Source: Mesorhizobium_K marinum (lineage in GTDB: Bacteria > Pseudomonadota > Alphaproteobacteria > Rhizobiales > Rhizobiaceae). Taken from it: a DNA stretch of 64,000 nt. Of the stretch, positions 47,499 through 56,643 are shown piece by piece. The notes beneath the pieces were generated by a model, which did no database searches, had not been told where the DNA came from, and was given only the letters and a program-made list of their open reading frames with translations. Positions within the stretch are counted from its first letter, which is position 1; every line of letters starts with the position of its first letter. Where the stretch lies: the NCBI RefSeq assembly GCF_040813715.1, contig NZ_JBFOCH010000023.1; one strand, written 5' to 3'. The position numbers and the translations under genes are program-made.

Positions 47499-47963
47499 TT
47501 ACTTGGCCCTCTTGTTCTTGGAGTTCATCGCCGCAACGTCGAGCGTCTCGGGCTGCTGGGCGACGTGCGGATGTTCGGCGCCGGCATAGACGCGCAGGTT
47601 CTTCATCTGGCGACGGCCGAGCGGACCGCGCGGGATCATGCGCTCAACCGCCTTCTCGACGACGCGCTCGGGGAAACGGCCCTCAAGCAGCTGGCGCGCG
47701 GTGCGCTCCTTGATGCCGCCGGGGTGGCCGGTGTGCCAGTAGTAGACCTTGTCGGTGTACTTCTTGCCGGTGAACGCGACCTTGTCGGCATTGATGACGA
47801 TGACATTGTCGCCGTCGTCGACATGCGGGGTGAAGGTCGGCTTGTGCTTGCCGCGCAGGCGGTTGGCGACGATGGAGGCGAGACGGCCGACGACGAGACC
47901 CTCGGCGTCGATCAGCACCCACTTCTTCACCACATCCGCAGGCTTCTGCGAAAAGGTTGTCAT
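47499..47963 (-). CDS. rplM: 50S ribosomal protein L13
   Basis: 154 residues, with KWVLIDAEGLVVGRLAS, HVDDGDNVIVINADKV and the conserved MIPRGPLGRRQMKNLRVY segment. First gene of the rplM-rpsI operon. The 277 bases upstream carry a perfect palindrome at 48155-48180. Confidence 0.98.
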   Translation of the reverse strand: MTTFSQKPADVVKKWVLIDAEGLVVGRLASIVANRLRGKHKPTFTPHVDDGDNVIVINADKVAFTGKKYTDKVYYWHTGHPGGIKERTARQLLEGRFPERVVEKAVERMIPRGPLGRRQMKNLRVYAGAEHPHVAQQPETLDVAAMNSKNKRAK

Positions 47964-48154
47964 GGTTCTACTCTCTGTTCGGACCTTGCCGCACGAGGCG
48001 GAAAGGCGTTTCTTGTTGCTTGGCTTGGCGGCGGATCCGCCAAATGAAACGGCGGCCCCGAAAGGCCGCTTTTCCAGACGCGCTTATAGGCGAGCGCCTG
48101 TGGCAGCGTCAAGCTGGCGTATTTCTGAAAAACCTATGTAAAACAATAAGTTGC

Positions 48155-48180
48155 GGTTGTGGTAATATTTTACCACAACC
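48155..48180. promoter_or_regulatory. Perfect 11-bp inverted repeat (hairpin or operator)
   Basis: GGTTGTGGTAA, TATT, TTACCACAACC. It lies 60 bases past the outer membrane protein gene and about 190 bases upstream of rplM, both on the minus strand. No clean T run follows on the minus strand, so a simple intrinsic terminator is not certain; it could also be an operator or an RNA-stabilising hairpin. Confidence 0.55.
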
Positions 48181-48240
48181 GGTGGCTGGCCTGCGCCCGT
48201 CCGATGCGTGCAGGAATCAATGTCTCTGCAGGCAATCGGG

Positions 48241-49103
48241 TCAGAATTTGTAGGAAATGCCGAGCCGGATGTCGTTGGTCTTCAGGTCGACGCTATGGGC
48301 CGGAAAGTTGACGGTTCCCGCGTAGTCCTCGCTGCCATAGTCCGAGTAGCGGTATTCCGCACGCCCGATAAGCTGGTCCGTAAACGCATACTCCGCGCCG
48401 ACGCCGATCGTCCAGCCGACAAAGGTGTCGCTGCCGGTGCCGGCGCTGGCATTGGGAGAGGAGAAGCCTTCGTGGTCGACGTCGGCGAAGGCGACGCCGC
48501 CCGCAACGTAGGGCAGGAAGCGGCCGGCGGCGTAGCCGAGCCGCGCGCGCAGGGCCGCGGTCCAGTTGACGTCGACCTCGATGCTTTGGCCCGGGAGCGG
48601 GACCGGCGAGGCCAGGCCATCGCCGTCATGCAGGTCGGCGAAGGCGAAGTCGCCCTCGACGCCGAGGACGACGCCGTTGGCAAGCTGGGCGTTGTAGCCG
48701 AGATAGACGCCGCCGAGCACGCCGTCCGGTTCCGGATTGGAGGTGACCGGAATGGTCGAGAAATCCACGTCGCTGTCGCCCCAGGCGTAGCCGATCTGGG
48801 CGCCGACATAGATGCCGGACCAGTTGTAGGAGGTGTCGACGACGACNTGGCAAGTTGGGCGTTGTAGCCGAGATAGACGCCGCCGAGCACGCCGTCCGGT
48901 TCCGGATTGGACGTGACCGGAATAGTCGAGAAATCCACGTCGCTGTCGCCCCAGGCGTAGCCGATCTGGGCGCCGACATAGATGCCGGACCAGTTGTAGG
49001 GGGTGTCGACGACGACAACCTCGTCAACCACGGAGTCGGCGCCAAATGCGCTGCTGCTGGCGGCAAGAAGAATTGCTGCTGCGAGTAATTTCTTCGATTT
49101 CAT
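48241..49103 (-). CDS. Outer membrane beta-barrel protein (Omp25/31-like)
   Basis: Signal peptide MKSKKLLAAAILLAASSSAFG, then YNWSGIYVGAQIGYAWGD, GGVYLGYNAQL, alternating barrel strands, and a C-terminal ISYKF with terminal Phe as in barrel proteins. The family is the small porin-like outer membrane proteins of rhizobia and Brucella. A duplicated block around the N at 48847 breaks the frame; with one copy removed the gene reads as 230 residues. ATG 49103 is repeated upstream in two further copies of the 5' region. Confidence 0.9.
48678..49016. repeat. Duplicated block around N at 48847 (assembly join)
   Basis: Bases 48678-48846 and 48848-49016 are 169-base copies with a few substitutions, inside the outer membrane protein gene; the offset of 170 shifts the frame. 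Confidence 0.92.
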
Positions 49104-49871
49104 CTTTTAGACCTGTCTGAAATATCATCGACATACATAGCATGTAAGCAAAAGGTGTGCAGTTACTTGTCTGCAACACTTTTGACGCAAACAGCCATGT
49201 CGTCATCGAGCCGGGCGAAAAGTATGACTGGTATGGAGACTTCAAGCAGAGCGCGGAGTGNTGCGCTGCTGCTGGCGGCAAGAAGAATTGCTGCTGCGAG
49301 TAATTTCGTCGATTTCATCTTTTAGCCCTGCCTGAAATATCAACGACATACATAGCATGTAAGCAAAAGGTGCGCAGTTACTTGTCTGCAACACTTTTGA
49401 CGCAAACAGCCATGTCGTCATAGAGCCGGGCGAAAAGTATGACTGGTATGGAGACTTCAAGCAGAGCGCGGAGTGTGCCGGAATTCAGCCCTGCTTCGGC
49501 GGGATAGAATAGGTGCCGGTCGCGTGCGCGACGGTCCGACCGTCCGGTCCGGCCACGATGTCGATATCGAANTGGCGGCAAGAAGAATTGCTGCTGCGAG
49601 TAATTTCTTCGATTTCATCTTTTAGACCTGTCTGAAATATCATCGACATACATAGCATGTAAGCAAAAGGTGTGCAGTTACTTGTCTGCAACACTTTTGA
49701 CGCAAACAGCCATGTCGTCATCGAGCCGGGCGAAAAGTATGACTGGTATGGAGACTTCAAGCAGAGCGCGGAGTGCGCCGGAACTCAGCCCTGCTTCGGC
49801 GGGATGGAATAGGTGCCGGTCGCGTGCGCGACGGTCCGACCGTCCGGTCCGGCCACGATGTCGATATCGAA
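49047..49871. repeat. Triplicated outer membrane protein promoter region, N at 49261 and 49572
   Basis: Bases 49047-49260 match 49262-49475, and 49273-49571 match 49573-49871. Each copy holds the first codons of the outer membrane protein gene and the region upstream; the middle copy also holds the end of the thioesterase gene. In the rightmost copy the true spacing between the two genes is about 166 bases. Scattered substitutions separate the copies. Confidence 0.9.
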
Positions 49872-50234
49872 GACCATCAGGTTCCTGCCGAGCTTGAGGA
49901 TGCGGCAATGGCCGTCGAGCGGTCCTGGCCCGGCCTTTCGGACGAAGTTGATGTTGAGGTTGGTGGTGACGGACATCGCGTCCGGCCCGCCATGCGAGAG
50001 CACGCAGGCATATCCGCCGATATCGGCAAGCGTGAACAGGGTGGGGCCCGATACCGTGCCGCCCGGTCGCAGGTGCCGTGCATCGGCGTTCAGCCTGACC
50101 GTGCAGCCGCCCGCGAACACGTCGGTCACCTCGTAGGTGCGCGTACCGGAATTCAGCTCGGGGTAGGCCTCCGCCAGCAGCGCATTGATCTGTCCGGCGT
50201 CGAGCAGGGGTTCGATATCGGCCTGTCCGGGCAT
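49785..50234 (-). CDS. PaaI/hotdog-fold thioesterase
   Basis: 149-residue hotdog-fold protein. RPGGTVSGPTLFTLADIGGYA contains the PaaI-type catalytic region, followed by TTNLNINFVRKAGPGPL. It probably hydrolyses acyl-CoA thioesters. ATG 50234 was chosen for its AGGAAGGA ribosome site; the longer open frame upstream has no support. It diverges from an enoyl-CoA hydratase gene, which fits a role in acyl-CoA metabolism. Confidence 0.88.
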   Translation of the reverse strand: MPGQADIEPLLDAGQINALLAEAYPELNSGTRTYEVTDVFAGGCTVRLNADARHLRPGGTVSGPTLFTLADIGGYACVLSHGGPDAMSVTTNLNINFVRKAGPGPLDGHCRILKLGRNLMVFDIDIVAGPDGRTVAHATGTYSIPPKQG

Positions 50235-50375
50235 TCTTCCTTCCTGAACTGCAACGGCGCTTCGGCCGGCGAATTGTGGCGAAGGCGCACGCCCGGACAA
50301 TCGCACGCGGCGGGGTTCCATGGTAGCCTGCCCCTACGGGATAAGGCAGCCGACTGCACGGATGGAGATTCAGGA

Positions 50376-51194
50376 ATGGCCGACATCGTTTCGCTGAGGC
50401 ATGAGGCCGACGCTGACGCCGCTTCCCATGACGGCGGCGGCATCCTCAGGATCACGCTCGACAATCCGCCGGCCAACCTGCTGTCCCTCGAGGTCATGCG
50501 CGACATGCAGGCCGGGCTCGACAGGGCGCGCGACGACAGCGCCGTGCGCGTGGTCGTGATCGCCGCTGCCGGAAAGATGTTCTGCGCCGGCCACGACCTG
50601 AAGCAGATGACCGCCCGCCGGGCCGACGCCGATGGTGGCCGCGCCTACTTCGAGGAAACCTTCGCCACCTGTTCGCGGCTGATGCAGTCGATCGTCAGGC
50701 ACCCCAAGCCGGTGATCGCCGAAGTCGACGGCATCGCGACGGCAGCGGGCTGCCAGCTTGTCGCTTCGTGCGACCTCGCGGTCGCCTCCGACCATGCGAC
50801 GTTCGGCGTCAACGGCATCAATGTCGGGCTGTTCTGTACGACGCCCGGCGTCGCGCTGGTGCGCGGCCTGAAGCCCAAGCACGCGATGGAGATGCTGTTG
50901 ACCGGCGAGATGGTCGACGCGGCCGCCGCCAAGGAGTTCGGGCTGGTGAACCGCGTGGTGCCGCGGGAGTATCTCGGTCAGGTCGTGGCGAAATACGCCC
51001 GCACCATCGCTTCGAAATCGCCGTCGACGCTGGCGCTCGGCAAGGAAGCCTTCTACCGGCAGGCGGAAATGGGGCTGGCTGACGCCTATGACTATGCGTC
51101 GCGCGTGATGGTGGAGAACCTTCTCGGCGGCGACGCGAGGGAGGGGATTTCGGCCTTCATCGAGAAGCGCAAGCCGGAATGGAAAAGCGAATAG
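50376..51194 (+). CDS. Enoyl-CoA hydratase/isomerase family protein
   Basis: 272-residue crotonase-fold enzyme. The oxyanion-hole regions are visible: AAGKMFCAGHDLKQM and DGIATAAGCQLVASCDLAVAS, followed by FGVNGINVGLFCTTPGVAL. The C-terminal helices end in KRKPEWKSE. The precise reaction cannot be assigned, since crotonase members vary. ATG 50376 has CAGGA immediately upstream. Confidence 0.92.
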   Translation: MADIVSLRHEADADAASHDGGGILRITLDNPPANLLSLEVMRDMQAGLDRARDDSAVRVVVIAAAGKMFCAGHDLKQMTARRADADGGRAYFEETFATCSRLMQSIVRHPKPVIAEVDGIATAAGCQLVASCDLAVASDHATFGVNGINVGLFCTTPGVALVRGLKPKHAMEMLLTGEMVDAAAAKEFGLVNRVVPREYLGQVVAKYARTIASKSPSTLALGKEAFYRQAEMGLADAYDYASRVMVENLLGGDAREGISAFIEKRKPEWKSE

Positions 51195-51240
51195 CCGCCG
51201 CTGCTTGCTGCCGTCCCGCGCAACCGCTAACACGCCTGGC

Positions 51241-51762
51241 ATGAATCACGATCACTACGACGACGCCTACATCTCCGGCATCCTCAATTCGGTAAAGACC
51301 ATCGCCATCGTCGGCGCGTCGGCCAACGACGTCAGGCCGAGCTTCTTCGTGCTCAAATACCTGCTGAACAAGGGGTTCGACGTCTATCCCGTCAACCCGG
51401 GGCAGGCCGGCAGGGAGATTCTCGGACGCAGGGCCTATGCGCGCCTCGCCGACATCCCCGCGGCGATCGACATGGTCGACATCTTCCGCGCTTCCGACGC
51501 GGTTCCGGCGATCGTCGACGAAGCCCTGGCTCTCGACCCCCAGCCCAAGGCGATCTGGATGCAGCTGACCGTTCGCCACGACGAAGCCGCGGCGAAGGCC
51601 GAGGCGGCCGGCATCCACGTCGTCATGAACCGCTGCCCGAAGATCGAGTACGGACGCCTGTCTGGCGAGATCGCCTGGAACGGCATCAATTCGGGCGTGC
51701 TGTCGTCGAAGCGGCCGGTCATGCGCGGCGGTTTCCAGAGCTTCGGCATCCGCCAGAAATAG
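51241..51762 (+). CDS. CoA-binding domain protein (YccU family)
   Basis: 173 residues. The Rossmann-like CoA-binding domain has TIAIVGASANDVRPSFFVLKYL, then VYPVNPGQAG, and IWMQLTVRHDEAAAKAEAAG. The conserved VVMNRCPKIEYGRL segment closes the domain. Its cellular role is unknown. It precedes the sulfhydrylase gene, a pairing common in rhizobia. Confidence 0.9.
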   Translation: MNHDHYDDAYISGILNSVKTIAIVGASANDVRPSFFVLKYLLNKGFDVYPVNPGQAGREILGRRAYARLADIPAAIDMVDIFRASDAVPAIVDEALALDPQPKAIWMQLTVRHDEAAAKAEAAGIHVVMNRCPKIEYGRLSGEIAWNGINSGVLSSKRPVMRGGFQSFGIRQK

Positions 51763-51918
51763 CCTGCAGCCGCCCTGGAATAGGATTCCGGCAAACGCGC
51801 GTCCTGTATCCGGCCAGTTTCATATTCGGGCGCCACGCGACATTTTCTGCTTTGCATTGTGCCGTAGGGTCACCCAAAGATAGCCACCGATTTGAAAAAG
51901 CAGCATTGGAGAGGAAAC

Positions 51919-53202
51919 ATGTCCCAGCACATTCCGGGGTTCAACACGCTTGCCGTCCACGCCGGGGCCAAGCCCGACCCGGCGACCGGCGCGCGCGCCA
52001 CGCCGATCTACCAGACGACGTCCTACGTGTTCGACGACGCCGATCATGCCGCCTCGCTGTTCGGCCTGAAGGCGTTCGGCAACATCTACACCCGCATCAT
52101 GAACCCGACCCAGGCGGTGCTTGAGGAGCGCGTCGCCGCGCTCGAGGGCGGCACGGCGGCGCTCGCCGTGGCGTCGGGCCACGCGGCGCAGTTGCTGGTC
52201 GCCCACACGCTGATGAAAGCAGGCGAAAACTTCATCGCCGCGCGCCGCCTCTACGGCGGGTCGATCAACCAGTTCGGCCACGCCTTCAAGAGCTTCGACT
52301 GGGAAGTGCGCTGGGGCGACACCAAGGACATCTCCACCTTCGAGAAGCAGATCGACGACAAGACGAAGTTCATCTTCGTCGAAAGCCTCGCCAATCCGAA
52401 CGGCGAGTTCGTCGACCTCCAGAAACTGGCTGACGTCGCCCACCGGCACGGCATTCCGCTGGTCGTCGACAACACGCTGGCGACGCCCTACCTGGTGCGG
52501 CCGATCGAGCACGGCGCCGACATCGTCGTCCACTCGCTGACCAAGTTCATCGGCGGCCACGGCAACTCGATCGGCGGCATCATCGTCGATGGCGGCACGT
52601 TCGACTGGTCGAAGTCCGGCAAGTACCCGATGCTGTCGGAGCCGCGCCCCGAATATGGCGGCGTCGTGCTGCACGAGACGTTTGGCAACTTCGCCTTCGC
52701 CATCGCCACGCGCGTGCTCGGCCTGCGCGACTTCGGCCCGGCCATCTCGCCGTTCAACGCCTTCCTGATCCTGACCGGGCTTGAGACCCTGCCGCTGCGC
52801 ATGCAGCGCCACTGCGACAACGCGCAGGCCGTCGCCGAATGGCTGTCCACGCATCCCAAGGTCTCCTGGGTCTCCTATCCGGGGCTGCCTGCCGATGCCA
52901 ACAACGCGCTGCAGAAGAAATACTCGCCTTCCGGCGCCGGCGCCGTCTTCACTTTCGGGCTGAAGGGCGGCTACGACTCGGGCGTCAAGTTCGTCGAGGC
53001 GCTTGAGCTGTTTTCCCACCTCGCCAATGTCGGCGACACCAAGTCGCTGGTCATCCATCCGGCGTCGACCACGCACCGCCAGCTGTCCGACGAGCAGAAG
53101 ACGCTGGCCGGCGCGGGTCCCGACACGGTGCGCCTGTCGGTCGGCATCGAGGACGCCAGGGACATCATCGCCGATCTCGAACAGGCGCTGGCCAAGGCCT
53201 GA
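51919..53202 (+). CDS. metY: O-acetylhomoserine aminocarboxypropyltransferase
   Basis: PLP-dependent sulfhydrylase that makes homocysteine (or methionine) from O-acetylhomoserine. 427 residues. The PLP lysine is Lys209 in HSLTKFIGGHGN, with NPTQAVLEERVAALEGG earlier and the C-terminal VGDTKSLVIHPASTTH. ATG 51919 follows GGAGAGGAA. I looked for a SAM-II riboswitch in the 156 bases upstream and did not find its conserved core. An intrinsic terminator follows. Confidence 0.94.
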   Translation: MSQHIPGFNTLAVHAGAKPDPATGARATPIYQTTSYVFDDADHAASLFGLKAFGNIYTRIMNPTQAVLEERVAALEGGTAALAVASGHAAQLLVAHTLMKAGENFIAARRLYGGSINQFGHAFKSFDWEVRWGDTKDISTFEKQIDDKTKFIFVESLANPNGEFVDLQKLADVAHRHGIPLVVDNTLATPYLVRPIEHGADIVVHSLTKFIGGHGNSIGGIIVDGGTFDWSKSGKYPMLSEPRPEYGGVVLHETFGNFAFAIATRVLGLRDFGPAISPFNAFLILTGLETLPLRMQRHCDNAQAVAEWLSTHPKVSWVSYPGLPADANNALQKKYSPSGAGAVFTFGLKGGYDSGVKFVEALELFSHLANVGDTKSLVIHPASTTHRQLSDEQKTLAGAGPDTVRLSVGIEDARDIIADLEQALAKA

Positions 53203-53218
53203 CCGGCAATGCAGAATG

Positions 53219-53251
53219 AACCCCGGCAGGGCGACCTGCCGGGGTTTTTCT
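53219..53251 (+). terminator. Intrinsic terminator after metY
   Basis: AACCCCGGCAGG (53219-53230), loop GCGA, then CCTGCCGGGGTT and TTTCTTT. Its tail adjoins the ribosome site (GGAGGAAG) of the cupin gene. Confidence 0.95.
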
Positions 53252-53264
53252 TTGGAGGAAGCGG

Positions 53265-53609
53265 ATGGCGAATTTTCTGGAGATCGACGCCGAGCTTGTC
53301 GATCCCGAGCACGGCGCGCCGGCCGAGGATCGTCTCGTTTCCGGCGAGCCGAAATTCCGGACCTGGAATCTCGACGAGGCGCCCGGCGGCATCTACGCCG
53401 GGGTCTGGGAGGCGACGCCCGGCAAGTGGCGCATCGAATATGACGAGTGGGAGTTCTGCCACATCCTCGCGGGCGTCTCGGTGGTCGCCGAGGACGGCGG
53501 CGAGGCGCGCACGGTGAGCGCCGGCGACAGTTTTGTCATCAAGCCCGGCTTCAAGGGCACCTGGGAGGTGCTGGAGACGACCCGCAAGGAATATGTGATC
53601 AGGCTCTAG
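53265..53609 (+). CDS. Cupin domain protein (cupin_3/DUF861-like)
   Basis: 114-residue single-domain cupin. TRWNLDEAP-like start of the barrel, then WRIEYDEWEFCHILAGVSVV and GDSFVIKPGFKGTWEV, the two cupin motifs. The second motif lacks the usual histidine, so metal binding is uncertain. GGAGGAAG lies six bases upstream. It converges on the P450 gene, with stop codons overlapping by three bases. Confidence 0.88.
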   Translation: MANFLEIDAELVDPEHGAPAEDRLVSGEPKFRTWNLDEAPGGIYAGVWEATPGKWRIEYDEWEFCHILAGVSVVAEDGGEARTVSAGDSFVIKPGFKGTWEVLETTRKEYVIRL

Positions 53610-54865
53610 ACGCCTGTCGTCACCATCAGGCGTTCCAGCCCGTGGAAATGCCAGCTGTCGCGGAAGCGCGGCTCTCCGGCGAGGGCCAGGTTCGGCAGCC
53701 GGTCGAACAGCACGCCGAGCGCCGCCTGCAGTTCGAGCCTCGCCAACGGCGCGCCGATGCAGAAATGGATGCCGGCGCCGAAGGAGACGTTCTTCTGGTC
53801 CGCGCGACCCGGACTGAACGTGCCGGGATCGCTGAAGGCGGCGGGGTCGCGGTTGGCCATGCCGAGTAGCAGGCCGAGCTGGTCGCCCGATTTCACCGTG
53901 ACGCCGGGCGCGATTTCCAGGTCCTCGTAGGTGTAGCGCGCAAAATAGTGCAGCGGCGCGTCGAAGCGCAGGCATTCCTCGACCGTTGCCGCCGTCGCAT
54001 CGGCGGAGGCGAAGAAGCGCCTGGGGTCACCGCCCTGCTGCAGGATCGCGCGAACCGCGTTGCCGGCCTGGTGGACGGTCGCTTCGTGGCCGGCGTTGAG
54101 CAGCAGGATCGCGGAGGAAACCAGTTCGTCCTCGGTCAGCTTCTGGCCGTTCTCCTGGGCCGAAATCAGCAGCGACAGCAGGTCGTCCCCGGGCGCCTTC
54201 TTTCGCTCGGCCACGTAGCCGCGCAGGAAGTCGGAAAATTCGCGCGCGGCGCGATCCGCGGCCAGCTCCGTCTCGCGGGTGCGGCCATGCGTGTACATGG
54301 CGACCATGTCGTGCGACCAGTCGAGCAGCTGTGGCCCCATCGCGACAGGCACGCCCAGCATCTCGGCGATGATGGTGATCGGCAGCGGCGTGGCGAAGGC
54401 CGGCAGCAGGTCGAACGCCTCGCCGGCGGGAAAGCCGTCGATCAGTTCGTGCGCCAGCGCTTCGACGCGCGGCCTCAGCCTTTCCACCTGCCGCGACACG
54501 AAGGCCCGGTTGACGAGCGTGCGCAGCCGCGTGTGGACCGGCGGCTCGAGTTCCAGCATCGAATGCGCCTCGATCGCGTCGAAGCTCTTGAGGTGCGATC
54601 GGTCCTGCCCGGCGCCGCGGCTGTCAGGGATGCCGGCGGGGTTCTGTCGGCCCAGCCGGCGGTCGCGCAGCAGCCGGTTGACGTCGTCGTGGCCGCCGAA
54701 GCACCAGTGGCCGAACTGCTCCCAGAAGAAGGTCGAGCCCTGTTCGTGCAGCCAGGCGTAGGCTTCATAGGGGTTTTGGTAGAACCGAGGCTCGCGCGGA
54801 TCGAGCCGCAGGCGCCGCGTCGTGGCGTCGAAGGAGAGATAGGGGGGCGGCTGAAGCGGCTGCAT
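53606..54865 (-). CDS. Cytochrome P450
   Basis: 419-residue soluble bacterial P450. Heme ligand Cys369 in FGAGIHFCIGAPLARLE; I-helix LLNAGHEATVH; the EXXR Glu/Arg pair in EECLRFDAP. It uses separate ferredoxin partners, none of which is encoded nearby. The substrate is unknown. A 65-residue orphan gene lies just upstream on the same strand. Confidence 0.95.
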   Translation of the reverse strand: MQPLQPPPYLSFDATTRRLRLDPREPRFYQNPYEAYAWLHEQGSTFFWEQFGHWCFGGHDDVNRLLRDRRLGRQNPAGIPDSRGAGQDRSHLKSFDAIEAHSMLELEPPVHTRLRTLVNRAFVSRQVERLRPRVEALAHELIDGFPAGEAFDLLPAFATPLPITIIAEMLGVPVAMGPQLLDWSHDMVAMYTHGRTRETELAADRAAREFSDFLRGYVAERKKAPGDDLLSLLISAQENGQKLTEDELVSSAILLLNAGHEATVHQAGNAVRAILQQGGDPRRFFASADATAATVEECLRFDAPLHYFARYTYEDLEIAPGVTVKSGDQLGLLLGMANRDPAAFSDPGTFSPGRADQKNVSFGAGIHFCIGAPLARLELQAALGVLFDRLPNLALAGEPRFRDSWHFHGLERLMVTTGV

Positions 54866-54992
54866 GGGGCCGCTTACCGCCGAAGCGCGCTGCTGTCACC
54901 AGCGATGTTGCCGCTCCCGCTGCGGAAGGGGAGGGCGCAGGTCGTGGTGCAACCAGGCAGAGGATCTGTCGTCTGCGAAATCGTCCGTGGGA

Positions 54993-55190
54993 TCAGGCCA
55001 CGCGGCGCATCGGTTGCGCGCCGGCGGTTTCGCGCAGCACCGTATTGCGCAGCGCGTCGAGGGTCATTCCGTCGAAGACCGCGAGCAGCGCATTGGCCGT
55101 CGCGCCGTCGAGCGAGGCCCAGCGTCCGCCCTGTGTCTCCTGAACCACGACCTGCCCTCCATCCAGCCGGTAAAGCGGATACTGTTGCAT
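54993..55190 (-). CDS. Small conserved-looking protein, 65 residues, unknown
   Basis: MQQYPLYRLDGGQVVVQETQ followed by GGRWASLDGATANALLAVFDGM and a basic C-terminus ending PMRRVA. Neutral, no signal peptide. I do not recognise the family. It lies 127 bases upstream of the P450 on the same strand and diverges from the flavoenzyme gene. No strong ribosome site is visible, so it is a moderate-confidence gene. Confidence 0.5.
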   Translation of the reverse strand: MQQYPLYRLDGGQVVVQETQGGRWASLDGATANALLAVFDGMTLDALRNTVLRETAGAQPMRRVA

Positions 55191-55360
55191 GACGCGTACT
55201 CCCCTACGTCGGATCCCAGCCTGCTACCCTGCGCCATTAGGAAGCGGGGTGCTGTAGCCCTGCCGCAACAGCTCGGGCAAAAATTCACCCGGCGCGGATT
55301 GACTTGCTTCGCGGCTCCGTCTTTCGTCCGCGGATCGCAGCATTTCCGGAATGGTTTCCC

Positions 55361-56464
55361 ATGAAAATCGTCGTCGTCGGTGCGGGCATCGCAGGCATTT
55401 CGACCGCCTGGTCGCTCACCAGGGCCGGCCACGCCGTGACCCTCCTGGAACAGGGCGCCAGCATCCCGAACCCGCTTGCCGCGTCGGGCGATCACCACCG
55501 CATCATCCGCCGCGCCTACCGGGCGTCGACAGGTTACGGCTCGCTGATCACCGAGGCCTACGAGGCCTGGTCGGAAATGTGGGGCGACCTCGGCCGCAGC
55601 CATCTCGATCCCAGGGGCTTCCTCTGCGTCTCGCGTGAACCGGGCGACGAGGCGGAAGAGTACCGCGAGGGCATGGAGGCGGGCGGCTGGCCGATCGAAC
55701 TGCTCGATCCCGACGCCGCGGTCGAGCGTTGGTCCTTCCTCGAGCCCGGCACCTTCCGCTACGCCTACTTTTCGCCCGATGGAGGCGCGCTTCACTGCCG
55801 CAAGATCGCAGGCGGCGTGGCCGATTGGCTGCGCTCGAAGGGGGCGAACGTCTATGCCGGGAGCAGGGTGGTTGCGATCGATGCCGACGAGGGCCGCGTC
55901 GAACTGGAGACCGGCGAGACGCTGCAGGGCGACCGCGTGGTCGTCGCCGCCGGAGCCTGGGTCCTGAAGCTTTTCCCCGAGCTGTCCGGCGAACTCAAGA
56001 CCTACCGCACGGCGCTGGCCTACGTGGAGCCGCCGGCCGACCTCAGGGCGGCCTGGGAGGCGGCGCCGGTCATCCTCGACGTCGGCGGCAAGACCGATGG
56101 CTACATGATCCCGTTTTCGGGCGGCGCAGGCATGAAGTTCGGCTCGGGCCTGCACAAGGTGGCCACGAGCGACGCGGACTGGAACCGCGTGCCGGTCGAA
56201 GGCGAGGGTGAGGCCATCCGCGACCTCTTCTCGCCGCCGATCGCCCGCATCGGGGAGTACCGGGTCACCGAGGTTGTCACCTGCGCCTACACCTTCACCG
56301 ACGACGAACGCTTCCTCGCCCATGAGAAGGGCAAGGTGCTGGTCGTCTCCGCCTGTTCGGGCCACGGCTACAAGTTTGGCGCGGCGGTCGGGCGGCGGGT
56401 CGCCGGCGCGGTCGGCGACGGCGACATCGCGGGGCTGAAGCGGTGGCTGAGGGCGGAGGCCTGA
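55361..56464 (+). CDS. FAD-dependent amino acid oxidase, sarcosine oxidase-like
   Basis: 367-residue DAO-family flavoprotein. The FAD site is KIVVVGAGIAGIS at the N-terminus (GAGIAG at 8-13), with the second strand ending VTLLEQG. Later segments such as HCRKIAGGVADWLRSKGANV and the C-terminal SGHGYKFGAAVGRRVA resemble monomeric sarcosine oxidase and N-methyl amino acid oxidases. The substrate is not determined. Confidence 0.88.
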   Translation: MKIVVVGAGIAGISTAWSLTRAGHAVTLLEQGASIPNPLAASGDHHRIIRRAYRASTGYGSLITEAYEAWSEMWGDLGRSHLDPRGFLCVSREPGDEAEEYREGMEAGGWPIELLDPDAAVERWSFLEPGTFRYAYFSPDGGALHCRKIAGGVADWLRSKGANVYAGSRVVAIDADEGRVELETGETLQGDRVVVAAGAWVLKLFPELSGELKTYRTALAYVEPPADLRAAWEAAPVILDVGGKTDGYMIPFSGGAGMKFGSGLHKVATSDADWNRVPVEGEGEAIRDLFSPPIARIGEYRVTEVVTCAYTFTDDERFLAHEKGKVLVVSACSGHGYKFGAAVGRRVAGAVGDGDIAGLKRWLRAEA

Positions 56465-56643
56465 GGGTTACGCTAAGGCAGGTCCGCGGGCGGCAGCGCT
56501 CGCGGTAAGGTTAGCGGGCGGTCGGCCTTGCGCAAGGTCGATGGCGCATCCTATCTACGGTAACAAAGCCAGAGAACCGATTCTGCCCACCGCATCGCCG
56601 GGCGCCGGAATCCCCAGCCTCAAGGGCCAATTCCAAAGGGACC

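Noticed and set aside
42586..49871. Insertion sequences or true segmental repeats at the duplicated blocks
   Set aside because: Every block is centred on an N, is not found elsewhere, has no terminal inverted repeats or transposase, and its removal restores reading frames.
51763..51918. SAM-II riboswitch before metY
   Set aside because: The conserved core and pseudoknot sequence expected of SAM-II was not found; only the ribosome site is clear.
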